Positions 8,424 to 16,312 of a DNA stretch of 64,000 nt are shown here, piece by piece. Below the pieces are notes generated by a model, which did no database searches, was not told where the DNA came from, and saw nothing but the letters and a program-made list of their open reading frames with translations. Every line of letters starts with the position of its first letter. Position 1 is the stretch's first letter. Made by a program: the position numbers and the translations under genes. This stretch comes from Streptomyces californicus (lineage in GTDB: Bacteria; Actinomycetota; Actinomycetes; Streptomycetales; Streptomycetaceae), in NCBI RefSeq assembly GCF_000717645.1, contig NZ_JNZZ01000022.1, positions 47,415 to 111,414 on the forward strand, in the 5' to 3' direction.

Positions 8424-9659
8424 CTACTGGCCCGCGTACTTCTCGCTCACCGCGCGGTAGACGCCCTCGGCCTCCTTGCCGAGCCGCGGACCGGCCAGCC
8501 AGCCCGCCGTGACCGGGCCGATCGAGGTGTTCGACACCAGCGCGGGCTTGCCGTCCTGACCGGCCGCGACCCAGCCGCCGCCGGAGGAGCCGCCGGTCAT
8601 CGTGCAGCCGATGCGGTACATCGTCGGCTGGTCCCGGAAGACGGACAGCCGGCCCGGCCTGTCCTCGCACTGGAGCAGCTTCTGGCCGTCGTACGGCGGT
8701 GCGGCCGGGTAGCCCGTCGCCGTCATCTCCGCGATCTTCGGCACCGCCGGGGCGTTGAACTCGACCGGCAGCGCCGAACCGACCGTCTCCTCCAGCGACT
8801 TGCCGCCCGAGCCCTTCTCCGGCGTCACGCGCAGCACGGCGAAGTCGTACGGCGCGCCCTGGCCGCCGGCCGCCGCGCCCTCGGCGATCCACTGCTCCGA
8901 GGTCTGGGCCCACTGGCCCCACCACACACCGTAGGGAGCGATCTTCTCCTTGGGCGCGTTCTCCAGCTCCGCCATGGACAGACCGTCGTTGTTGTAGCCC
9001 GGGACGAAGGCGATGTTGCGGTACCAGCCGCCCTTCTTGCCCGCGTGCACACAGTGCCCGGCGGTCCACACCATGTTGGACCTGCCCGGGTTCGCCGGGT
9101 CCTTCACCACGGTCGCGGAGCAGACCATCGAGCCCTTCGGGCCGTCGAAGAGCAGCTTCCCGGACTCCGGGGCGTTGTCGTGGTACGGCGTCGCGACACC
9201 CGCGGCCCGGACCGGCGCCGGGGTCGGGTCCGTCACGCCGTCGTCACCGGAGATGTCGTTGTCGACCTCGCCCGCCGGGGGCTTGTCGGCCTCCCGCATC
9301 CGGTCCGGGTTCCACAGGTCCTCGATGATCGGGTTGACGAAGTCCTTGGCCTCGCGCAGCCACTTGTCCCTGTCCCAGTTCTTCCACTCGCCGTCCCGCC
9401 ACTTGTCCGGGTCGATCCCGCGCTCCTTGAGCCGGTTCTTCAGATCGTCCGGGATGGTGACCTTGCCACCGCTGCCACCGGACGACTGGTCGGCCGAGGC
9501 ACTGGGCGTCGTACCGCCCGCGTCGTCCTCCTCCGGACCGCACGCGGTGGCGGTGAGCGCCAGCACGGCGGCGACGGCCGTCGCCGCCAGCGCGGAGGAG
9601 CGCGTGCGGCGTACGCGCCTGCCGCCGCGGGCGGTATCGGTCGGGCGAATGGGTCGCAT
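8424..9659 (-). CDS. Exported trypsin-like (V8-type) serine protease, possible lipoprotein
   Basis: A 411-residue S1/V8-fold protease. The N-terminus is strongly basic (RGGRRVRRTR) followed by a hydrophobic stretch and ALTATAC with Cys40, which could be a lipobox or a Sec signal peptide. Residues 45-150 are acidic and Trp/Asp-rich without a recognised domain. The catalytic triad is visible: His202 in TAGHCVH, Asp272 in YDFAVL and Ser359 in GGSSGGGW. The ATG at 9659 is preceded by AGGGGGAT, so the longer in-frame start at 9842 is unlikely. It is transcribed away from the siderophore operon, sharing a 302 bp promoter region. The physiological substrate is unknown. Confidence 0.88.
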   Translation of the reverse strand: MRPIRPTDTARGGRRVRRTRSSALAATAVAAVLALTATACGPEEDDAGGTTPSASADQSSGGSGGKVTIPDDLKNRLKERGIDPDKWRDGEWKNWDRDKWLREAKDFVNPIIEDLWNPDRMREADKPPAGEVDNDISGDDGVTDPTPAPVRAAGVATPYHDNAPESGKLLFDGPKGSMVCSATVVKDPANPGRSNMVWTAGHCVHAGKKGGWYRNIAFVPGYNNDGLSMAELENAPKEKIAPYGVWWGQWAQTSEQWIAEGAAAGGQGAPYDFAVLRVTPEKGSGGKSLEETVGSALPVEFNAPAVPKIAEMTATGYPAAPPYDGQKLLQCEDRPGRLSVFRDQPTMYRIGCTMTGGSSGGGWVAAGQDGKPALVSNTSIGPVTAGWLAGPRLGKEAEGVYRAVSEKYAGQ

Positions 9660-9961
9660 CTGGTGATCCCCCTGGGACTTCGTCACTCGGTACTCGTGCT
9701 GCCTTGCGGATGCCACCGGCGCCGGAGCAGACGCTTCCGCCGCCGATGTGCGGCCCCCACTATGCCGGTGCCGATGGTGACGGTGCGCGGCAGGTCCGCG
9801 GTTCCGTCGCCGCGAGGATCTTCCGGTGCACCCGTGATCCATCGCGGACGGCGTCGTTGGTACGGACGGGGGACACCAGGACAGCGTTCACTGCCGCGGT
9901 GCGTCCGCGCGAAAACGTACCGACGTGCAACGCAACTGTTACCGCAGGAGGATCAAGAGCC
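9660..9961. promoter_or_regulatory. Divergent intergenic region, protease versus siderophore operon
   Basis: This 302 bp gap contains the ribosome sites of both flanking genes: an AGGGGGAT on the minus strand at about 9665-9672 and GCAGGAGG at 9946-9953 for the aminotransferase. I looked for a DmdR/IdeR-type iron box (TTAGGTTAGGCTAACC-like) and found none, even with several mismatches. No clear -35/-10 pair stands out either. Confidence 0.5.
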
Positions 9962-11359
9962 GTGTCCGTGACCGAACCCGCGCCGGTGGCGCCGCCGACG
10001 ACCGCGCACGAAGGCATCCTCCGCCGCCAGACCCTGCGCGAGTCGGCGGCCCGCACCTACGCCCGGTCCCTGCCGATCGTCCCGGTGCGCGCCCGCGGGC
10101 TCACCATCGAGGGCGCCGACGGACGGCGCTACCTCGACTGCCTCTCCGGCGCCGGCACCCTGGCCCTCGGCCACAACCACCCGGTCGTCCTCGAAGCGAT
10201 CCGCAAGGTCATCGACTCCGGCGCGCCCCTGCACGTGCTCGACCTGGCCACCCCGGTCAAGGACGCCTTCACCACCGAGCTGTTCGCCACCCTGCCACGC
10301 CGCCTCGCCGAGAACGCCCGCATCCAGTTCTGCGGCCCGGCCGGAACCGACGCCGTCGAGGCCGCGTTCAAGCTGGTCCGCGCCGCGACCGGCCGCACCG
10401 GACTGCTGGCCTTCACGGGCGCGTACCACGGGATGACCACCGGCGCCCTCGCCGCTTCCGGCGGTGCGACCGACGTCCGGGTGACCCGGCTGCCCTTCCC
10501 GCAGGACTACCGCTGCCCGTTCGGGACCGGCGGCGAGCGCGGGGCCGCGCTCGCCGCCCGCTGGACCGAGCACCTGCTGGACGACCGCAAGGGCGGGGTC
10601 CCGGCCCCCGCCGGGATGATCGTGGAACCGGTCCAGGGCGAGGGCGGCGTCAACCCCGCGCCCGACGGCTGGCTGCGCCGCATGCGCGCCATCACCGAGG
10701 ACCGGTCCATCCCGCTCATCGCCGACGAGGTGCAGACCGGGGTCGGCAGGACCGGCGCCTTCTGGGCCGTCGACCACAGCGGCATCGAGCCCGACGTCAT
10801 GGTCCTCTCCAAGGCGATCGGCGGCTCCCTGCCCCTCGCCGTCATCGTCTACCGCGCTGAGCTGGATCTTTGGCAGCCGGGCGCGCACGCGGGTACGTTT
10901 CGTGGCAACCAGCTCGCCATGGCGGCGGGCGCTGCCACGCTCGCGTTCGTCAGGGAGAATCAACTGGCGGACCGCGCGGCGGTCCTGGGGTCCCGGATGC
11001 TCGCCCGTCTGAGGGAACTGAGGGCGCATCACCCGGGAATCGGTGACGTACGGGGGCGCGGACTGATGATCGGCCTGGAGCTGGTGGATCCCGAACGCGC
11101 GCCCCTGCCCGCCGAGGCGGGCGACCCCACCCCCGCCCCGCCCCCGGACCCGGCCCTCGCCCTCGCCGTCCAGCAGGAATGCCTGCGCCGCGGACTCATC
11201 GTCGAACTGGGCGGCCGGTACGAGGCCGTGGTGCGTCTGCTGCCTCCCCTCACCCTCACCGACGAGCAGGCGGACGCCGTCGTCGACCGTCTCGCCGACG
11301 CGCTGGCAGCGGCCGAACGCTCCCCGCACCGTCGGACCACCGCCGGGTCCACCACCTGA
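9962..11359 (+). CDS. Class III PLP aminotransferase, diaminobutyrate aminotransferase type, in a siderophore operon
   Basis: Likely converts L-aspartate semialdehyde plus an amino donor to 2,4-diaminobutyrate, by comparison with the RhbA/EctB/DABA-aminotransferase group. The 465-residue protein has the fold-type I markers: LSGAGTLALGHNHP at about 61-74, the GAYHGMT block at 153-159, IADEVQTG at 253-260 and the PLP lysine Lys284 in LSKAIGGSLP. The GTG at 9962 follows GCAGGAGG with good spacing. It is the first of four same-strand genes (gap of 28 bp to the next). No 2,4-diaminobutyrate decarboxylase gene follows, unlike rhizobactin-type clusters. Substrate assignment is therefore inference; an ornithine- or GABA-type aminotransferase cannot be excluded. 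Confidence 0.85.
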   Translation: MSVTEPAPVAPPTTAHEGILRRQTLRESAARTYARSLPIVPVRARGLTIEGADGRRYLDCLSGAGTLALGHNHPVVLEAIRKVIDSGAPLHVLDLATPVKDAFTTELFATLPRRLAENARIQFCGPAGTDAVEAAFKLVRAATGRTGLLAFTGAYHGMTTGALAASGGATDVRVTRLPFPQDYRCPFGTGGERGAALAARWTEHLLDDRKGGVPAPAGMIVEPVQGEGGVNPAPDGWLRRMRAITEDRSIPLIADEVQTGVGRTGAFWAVDHSGIEPDVMVLSKAIGGSLPLAVIVYRAELDLWQPGAHAGTFRGNQLAMAAGAATLAFVRENQLADRAAVLGSRMLARLRELRAHHPGIGDVRGRGLMIGLELVDPERAPLPAEAGDPTPAPPPDPALALAVQQECLRRGLIVELGGRYEAVVRLLPPLTLTDEQADAVVDRLADALAAAERSPHRRTTAGSTT

Positions 11360-11387
11360 ACCCGGAATCCCCACAAGGAAGAACGCC

Positions 11388-13292
11388 GTGAACCCCACCC
11401 CCGCACCCGAGGCCGACGGCCCCGGGACCCCCCGGCACCGAGGGCAGGACGGACCGGCCGCCCCCGGCACGGTCGAGGCGACGATCGTGCCCCGCCAGAA
11501 ATCCCCGCGCGACCCCGGCCTTCCCGCGTACGCGTCCGCCCCGGGCTCCGGCACGGCGACCGGCCGGGGCGTGGCCCCCGACGCGCTCGACGACCCGGAC
11601 CCGCTGCGGGCCGCCGACGCGGCCGGTACGGAGAGCCTGCTGCGCTGCTGGACCCGGGAGAACGACCTCCCGCGGCCCGAGGGCGACACCCTGCGCATCG
11701 CCTTCCCCGCGAGCGGCACCGCCCTCCTCGTGCCCGTCCACCACTGGTCCGCCACCGGGGCCCACCGCTTCGGCGCACCCGCCCTGGAGAACGCCCCCGC
11801 CGGCGCCCCGCCCGCCGACGCCGCCACCGTCGCCGTCCTCATCGGGCGCGAGGGCGGCGACGGGAGCGCGGTCGACCTGGTCGCGCGCGTGGCCGACTCC
11901 GTACGCCACACCGCCGGCTTCGTCGAACAGCGGCGGCGCACCCCGGAGGACCCCGCCGAGGCCGACCTCTTCCTCACCGCCGAACAGTCCCTGCTGCTCG
12001 GCCACCCCCTCCACCCCACGCCCAAGAGCCGCGAAGGACTCTCCGAGACGGAGGCCCGCCGCTACTCGCCCGAGATCCACGGCTCCTTCCCGCTCCACTG
12101 GTTCGCCGTCGACCGGTCGCTGGCCGCCACCGACTCCGCCTGGACCGAGGACGGCCCGGCCACCGCCGAGGAGCTGCTCGCCCCGCACGCCGCAGGGCTG
12201 AGCACGCCCCCCGGCACCGTCGCCGTCCCCGTACACCCCTGGCAGGCCGCCGACCTGCTCCACCGCCCCCAGGTCCGCGCCCTCGCCGAGGCCGGTCTGA
12301 TCCACGACCTCGGCCCGCACGGCGAGCACTGGCACCCCACTTCCTCCATCCGCACCGTGCACCGGCCCGGGGCGCGGGTCATGCTCAAGCTCTCCCTCGG
12401 CGTACGCATCACCAACTCCCGCCGGGAGAACCTCCGCAAGGAACTGCACCGGGGCGTCGAGGTCTACCGGCTGCTGTCGACCGGCCTCGCCGCGAGCTGG
12501 CAGCGGGAGCACCCCGGCTTCGACATCGTCCGGGACCCGGCCTGGCTCGCCGTGGACGACACCGAGGGCGTCCCCGTCACGGGGCTCGACGTGGTGCTCC
12601 GCCACAACCCCTTCGGTCCGGGCGACGACGCCGCCTGCATCGCCGGCCTCACCGCCCTGCGCCCGCGTCCCGGCCACCCCGGCATGCGCTCCCGGCTCGC
12701 GGAGGTCGTCTCCGGTCTGACCACCCGCACCGGCCTCACCGCCGCCGAGGTCTGTGCCGAATGGTTCCGCCGCTACCTCCAGCACGTCGTGCGCCCCGTG
12801 CTCTGGCTCGACGCCCACGGCGGCGTCGCCCTCGAAGCCCACCAGCAGAACACGATCGTCCTGCTCGACCCGGACGGCTGGCCCGTCGGAGGCCGCTACC
12901 GGGACAACCAGGGCTACTACTTCCGCGAATCCCGCCGGGCCGAGCTGGACAAGCGGCTTCCCGGCATCGGCTCCGTCAGCGACACCTTCGTCTCCGACCC
13001 GGTCACCGACGAACGGTTCGCCTACTACCTGGGCATCAACAACGTCCTCGGGCTCATCGGCGCGTTCGGATCGCAACGCCTCGCCGACGAACGGGAACTC
13101 CTCGCGGTGCTGCGCCGGTTCCTCACCGAGACCGCGGAACTGGGCTCGCCCCTGCCCGCGTACCTCCTGGACAACCGCCAACTGCGCTGCAAGGCCAACC
13201 TGCTGACCCGCCTGCATGGACTCGACGAGCTGGTCGGACCGGTCGACACCCAGTCGGTGTACGTCACCATCGCCAACCCGCTGCACGGCTGA
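11388..13292 (+). CDS. NRPS-independent siderophore synthetase (IucA/IucC family), first copy
   Basis: An ATP-dependent synthetase that would condense a citrate-type carboxylate with an amine or hydroxylamine. The 634-residue protein has a variable N-terminal extension of about 75 residues, then the family core: GHPLHPTPKSR from 205, VPVHPWQ, the ATP-site TSSIRT, KLSLGVRITNSR, and EAHQQNT followed by RDNQGYY. The C-terminal FhuF-like/IucC tail ends near residue 630. The GTG at 11388 follows AAGGAAG. The gene is second in the operon, 28 bp after the aminotransferase and 81 bp before the acyltransferase. Sequence alone does not tell which carboxyl of citrate or which nucleophile it uses. Confidence 0.93.
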   Translation: MNPTPAPEADGPGTPRHRGQDGPAAPGTVEATIVPRQKSPRDPGLPAYASAPGSGTATGRGVAPDALDDPDPLRAADAAGTESLLRCWTRENDLPRPEGDTLRIAFPASGTALLVPVHHWSATGAHRFGAPALENAPAGAPPADAATVAVLIGREGGDGSAVDLVARVADSVRHTAGFVEQRRRTPEDPAEADLFLTAEQSLLLGHPLHPTPKSREGLSETEARRYSPEIHGSFPLHWFAVDRSLAATDSAWTEDGPATAEELLAPHAAGLSTPPGTVAVPVHPWQAADLLHRPQVRALAEAGLIHDLGPHGEHWHPTSSIRTVHRPGARVMLKLSLGVRITNSRRENLRKELHRGVEVYRLLSTGLAASWQREHPGFDIVRDPAWLAVDDTEGVPVTGLDVVLRHNPFGPGDDAACIAGLTALRPRPGHPGMRSRLAEVVSGLTTRTGLTAAEVCAEWFRRYLQHVVRPVLWLDAHGGVALEAHQQNTIVLLDPDGWPVGGRYRDNQGYYFRESRRAELDKRLPGIGSVSDTFVSDPVTDERFAYYLGINNVLGLIGAFGSQRLADERELLAVLRRFLTETAELGSPLPAYLLDNRQLRCKANLLTRLHGLDELVGPVDTQSVYVTIANPLHG

Positions 13293-13373
13293 GCACCCGC
13301 ACCAGGCAGACTCCGAGCCACCGCCCCGGAGCAGCCCACCGACCGAACCCGGTCCAGAGAGGAGAGCGCCACC

Positions 13374-14099
13374 ATGCCTCCCGCCGACGCCTCAGCGGAA
13401 CCCGGCACCGCGCCCGACGGCGGGAGCACCGGCGTCGAGGACACACTCGACCTGCGGCTCACCGAGGAACTCCTCGCGATGATCGCCGAGGAACGCGGCT
13501 CCGCGACGGCCCGCACCCCTGTCCCGAGCGAGCTGCTGGGCGACCCGGGGAGCTGGCCGCCCGCGCGGACGACGGCGGGGGAGTTCGCCCTCCTCCTCGT
13601 CCGGCCCGAACGCGATCTCCCCGTGCTCAGCCGCTGGATGAACGATCCGGCGGTGGCGGCCTTCTGGGAGCTCGCCGGGCCGGAGTCCGTCACCGCGGAC
13701 CACCTCAGGATCCAGCTCGAAGGCGACGGCCGGAGCATCCCCTGCCTGGGGGTGCTCGACGGCACACCGATGAGCTACTGGGAGATCTACCGCGCCGACC
13801 TCGACCCGCTCGCCCGCCACTACCCGGCCCGCCCGCACGACACCGGCGTCCACCTCCTCATCGGGGGCGTACGGAATCGCGGCCGGGGCGTGGGCACCAC
13901 CCTCATCCGCGCCGTCGCCGACCTCGTCCTGGACAACCTGCCGCGCTGCGGGCGGGTCGTCGCCGAGCCGGACCTGCGCAACACCCCGTCCGTCTCCGCG
14001 TTCCTCGGCGCCGGCTTCCGCTTCTCCGCCGAAGTGGACCTCCCCGACAAGCGTGCCGCGCTGATGATCCGCGACCGAACGTACCGAGACCAGCTGTGA
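13374..14099 (+). CDS. GNAT acyltransferase of the IucB/AlcE/RhbD type
   Basis: Expected to N-acylate an amine or hydroxylamine intermediate of the siderophore, using acetyl-CoA or another acyl-CoA. The 241-residue protein has about 60 residues of low-conservation N-terminus followed by the siderophore-acetyltransferase domain: SRWMNDPAVAAFWE, then MSYWEIYRAD, ARHY, HDTGVHLLIG, and the acyl-CoA loop RNRGRGVGT. The end of the domain includes SVSAFLGAGFRF. The ATG at 13374 is preceded by GAGAGGAGA. It sits between the two NIS synthetases in the same operon, as rhbD and iucB do. The usual partner, a lysine/diamine N-monooxygenase, is absent here. Confidence 0.9.
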   Translation: MPPADASAEPGTAPDGGSTGVEDTLDLRLTEELLAMIAEERGSATARTPVPSELLGDPGSWPPARTTAGEFALLLVRPERDLPVLSRWMNDPAVAAFWELAGPESVTADHLRIQLEGDGRSIPCLGVLDGTPMSYWEIYRADLDPLARHYPARPHDTGVHLLIGGVRNRGRGVGTTLIRAVADLVLDNLPRCGRVVAEPDLRNTPSVSAFLGAGFRFSAEVDLPDKRAALMIRDRTYRDQL

Positions 14100-14159
14100 C
14101 CCACTCGCCGCACCTTCCACACCGCTCGAACCCCACAGGTTCCATCCGGAGGAGTCCCC

Positions 14160-16274
14160 GTGCCGATATATCCCACGAGCCGTGACGCAGCCGAGTCCCC
14201 GCGGCTGTTCAGCCCTCCGGAGCTGGACCGACAGATCTGGGACCGGGCCGCCGCACGGCTCCTCGCCAAGATGCTCGGCGAGTTCGCCTACGAGAAGATC
14301 ATCGAGCCCGTCCCCGACTCCGGGACCGGCGGACTCCACCGGCTGACACTCGACGACGGGGGAGCGCTCACCTTCACCGTCCGGCGCGGTGCGTACGGCA
14401 GTTGGCGCGTCGATCCCGATTCGATCGAGGTCGCCGACCGGCCCGCGACGGCCCACGCCAACGGCAGCCCGGTCACCGCGTCCACCGGCTCCTCGCCCGG
14501 CGGTGGCGCAACTACTGATACCGCAACCACCGGTGTCGCTTCCGCCGCTGCGGCCTCCACCCGTGCCGGGCACGCCGCGGCGCACGCCGAGAGCGCTCCC
14601 ACGGCCGCGTACGCCGACGCCCACGCCGCCGCGCCGTCGCAGGCGGCCGCGCACGCCGTCGCGCCGCCGCACGCGGACCCGCGCACGGCGGCTCCCGTCA
14701 ACGGCACCGGCCCGGCGCCCGCCGCCCGCCCGTTCCGCGACCCGCTGACGTTCCTCGTCCGGGCGCGCGACCTCCTCGGGCTCGACGGCACGACCCTCGG
14801 CCACCTCATACGCGAGCTGACCCGGACGCTCTCCGCCGACGCCCGGCTCGACCACACCGCCCTCACCGCCGACCGGCTCGCCGCGCTCGACTACGCGGAG
14901 CTGGAGGGCCACCAGACCGGCCACCCCTGGCTGGTCGCCAGCATGGGACGGCTCGGCTTCTCGGCCGCCGACGCCGACCGTTTCACCCCCGAGACCCGCA
15001 CCCCGCTCCGGCTGCCATGGATCGCGGTCAGCACCCGCCTCGCGCGGTTCCGGGGTGTGGGCCGCGTCGCCACCCCCGAGGAGCTGTACGCCGGAGAGCT
15101 CGACGCGGACGTCAGGGACGCCTTCGCCGACGTCCTGCGGGCCGGCGGACACGATCCACGCGACTACCTCTACCTCCCGGTGCACCCCTGGCAGTGGGAC
15201 GAGTGGATCGTCCCGCTCTTCGCCCCGGCCATCGCGGACGGCGACATCGTCGCCCTGCACACGGACGGCGACACCCGGCTCCCGCAGCAGTCGATCCGCA
15301 CGTTCGCCAATGTGGCACGGCCCGAACGGCACACGGTGAAGCTGCCGCTCTCCATCCTCAACACCCTGGTCTGGCGCGGCCTGCCGACCGAACGGACCCT
15401 CGCCGCCCCGGCGGTCACCGCCTGGGTCCAGGGGCTGTGCGAGGCCGACCCGTTCCTCCGCGACACCTGCCGGGTCGTCCTCCTCGGAGAGGTCGCCTCC
15501 GTCGCCGTCGAGCACCCCCTCTACGACCACCTCCCCGGAGTGCCCTACCAGTACAAGGAGTTGCTCGGCGCGATCTGGCGGGAGCCGCTCCCGCCCCGCC
15601 TCGCCCCGGGCGAACGGGCCCGTACGCTCGCCTCCCTCCTGCACACGGACCCGGCGGGCCGCGCCTTCACCGCGGAGCTGGTCGAGCGCTCCGGGCTGGC
15701 TCCGGAGGTCTGGCTGAAGCGGCTGTTCGCCGCGCTGCTGCCACCCCTGCTCCACTTCCTCTACCGCTACGGCACCGTCTTCTCCCCGCACGGCGAGAAC
15801 GCCATCGTCGTCTTCGACGAGAACGACGTGCCCGTACGGCTCGCCATCAAGGACTTCGTGGACGACGTCAACGTCAGCGCCCACCCGCTGCCGGAGCACG
15901 CCACCATGCCGGACGAGGTGCGCGACGTCCTCCTCACCGAAGCGCCGTCCTTCCTCACCCAGTTCATCCACTCCGGCCTCTTCGTCGGCGTCTTCCGCTA
16001 CCTCGCACCGCTGTGCGAGGAACAGCTCGGGGTCGCCGAGGACGACTTCTGGTCACTCGTCCGGGCGGAGATCGTCCGCCACCACGCCCGCTTCCCGGAG
16101 CTGAAGGAGCGGTTCGAGCTGTTCGACATGCTCACCCCGGAGATCGAGCGCCTCTGCCTGAACCGCAACCGCCTGCTCGTCGACGGCTACCGGGACCGCG
16201 ACAGCCGCCCGCACGCGGCGGTCCACGGCACCGTCCCCAACCCCCTGCACCCCTCCGTCCGCGTCCGGGAGTGA
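14160..16274 (+). CDS. NRPS-independent siderophore synthetase (IucA/IucC family), second copy with Ala/His-rich insertion
   Basis: Second NIS synthetase of the operon, 704 residues, about 100 longer than DesD-like relatives. The family core is clear: EGHQTGHPWLVASMGRLGFS near 258, LPVHPWQWDEW, SIRTFANV, KLPLSILNTLVWRG, SPHGENAIVV and IKDFVDD. The type resembles DesD/AcsD/AlcC rather than the first copy, so the two enzymes probably do successive condensations. Residues about 95-190 form a low-complexity Ala/His/Thr/Pro stretch that interrupts the N-terminal domain. The GTG at 14160 follows GGAGGAG. It closes the operon; the helicase gene 38 bp downstream has its own -10-like sequence. Confidence 0.93.
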   Translation: MPIYPTSRDAAESPRLFSPPELDRQIWDRAAARLLAKMLGEFAYEKIIEPVPDSGTGGLHRLTLDDGGALTFTVRRGAYGSWRVDPDSIEVADRPATAHANGSPVTASTGSSPGGGATTDTATTGVASAAAASTRAGHAAAHAESAPTAAYADAHAAAPSQAAAHAVAPPHADPRTAAPVNGTGPAPAARPFRDPLTFLVRARDLLGLDGTTLGHLIRELTRTLSADARLDHTALTADRLAALDYAELEGHQTGHPWLVASMGRLGFSAADADRFTPETRTPLRLPWIAVSTRLARFRGVGRVATPEELYAGELDADVRDAFADVLRAGGHDPRDYLYLPVHPWQWDEWIVPLFAPAIADGDIVALHTDGDTRLPQQSIRTFANVARPERHTVKLPLSILNTLVWRGLPTERTLAAPAVTAWVQGLCEADPFLRDTCRVVLLGEVASVAVEHPLYDHLPGVPYQYKELLGAIWREPLPPRLAPGERARTLASLLHTDPAGRAFTAELVERSGLAPEVWLKRLFAALLPPLLHFLYRYGTVFSPHGENAIVVFDENDVPVRLAIKDFVDDVNVSAHPLPEHATMPDEVRDVLLTEAPSFLTQFIHSGLFVGVFRYLAPLCEEQLGVAEDDFWSLVRAEIVRHHARFPELKERFELFDMLTPEIERLCLNRNRLLVDGYRDRDSRPHAAVHGTVPNPLHPSVRVRE

Positions 16275-16296
16275 TCGCCGTTGTCAGTGGTGCGCC

Positions 16297-16302
16297 GTAG
16301 GG
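16297..16302 (+). promoter_or_regulatory. -10-like TAGGGT before the dinG-type helicase
   Basis: TAGGGT ends ten bases before the ATG at 16313 and lies within the 38 bp gap after the siderophore operon. It suggests that the helicase has its own promoter with a leader of only a few bases. No convincing -35 box is visible. Confidence 0.35.
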
Positions 16303-16312
16303 TGGTCGGGCT

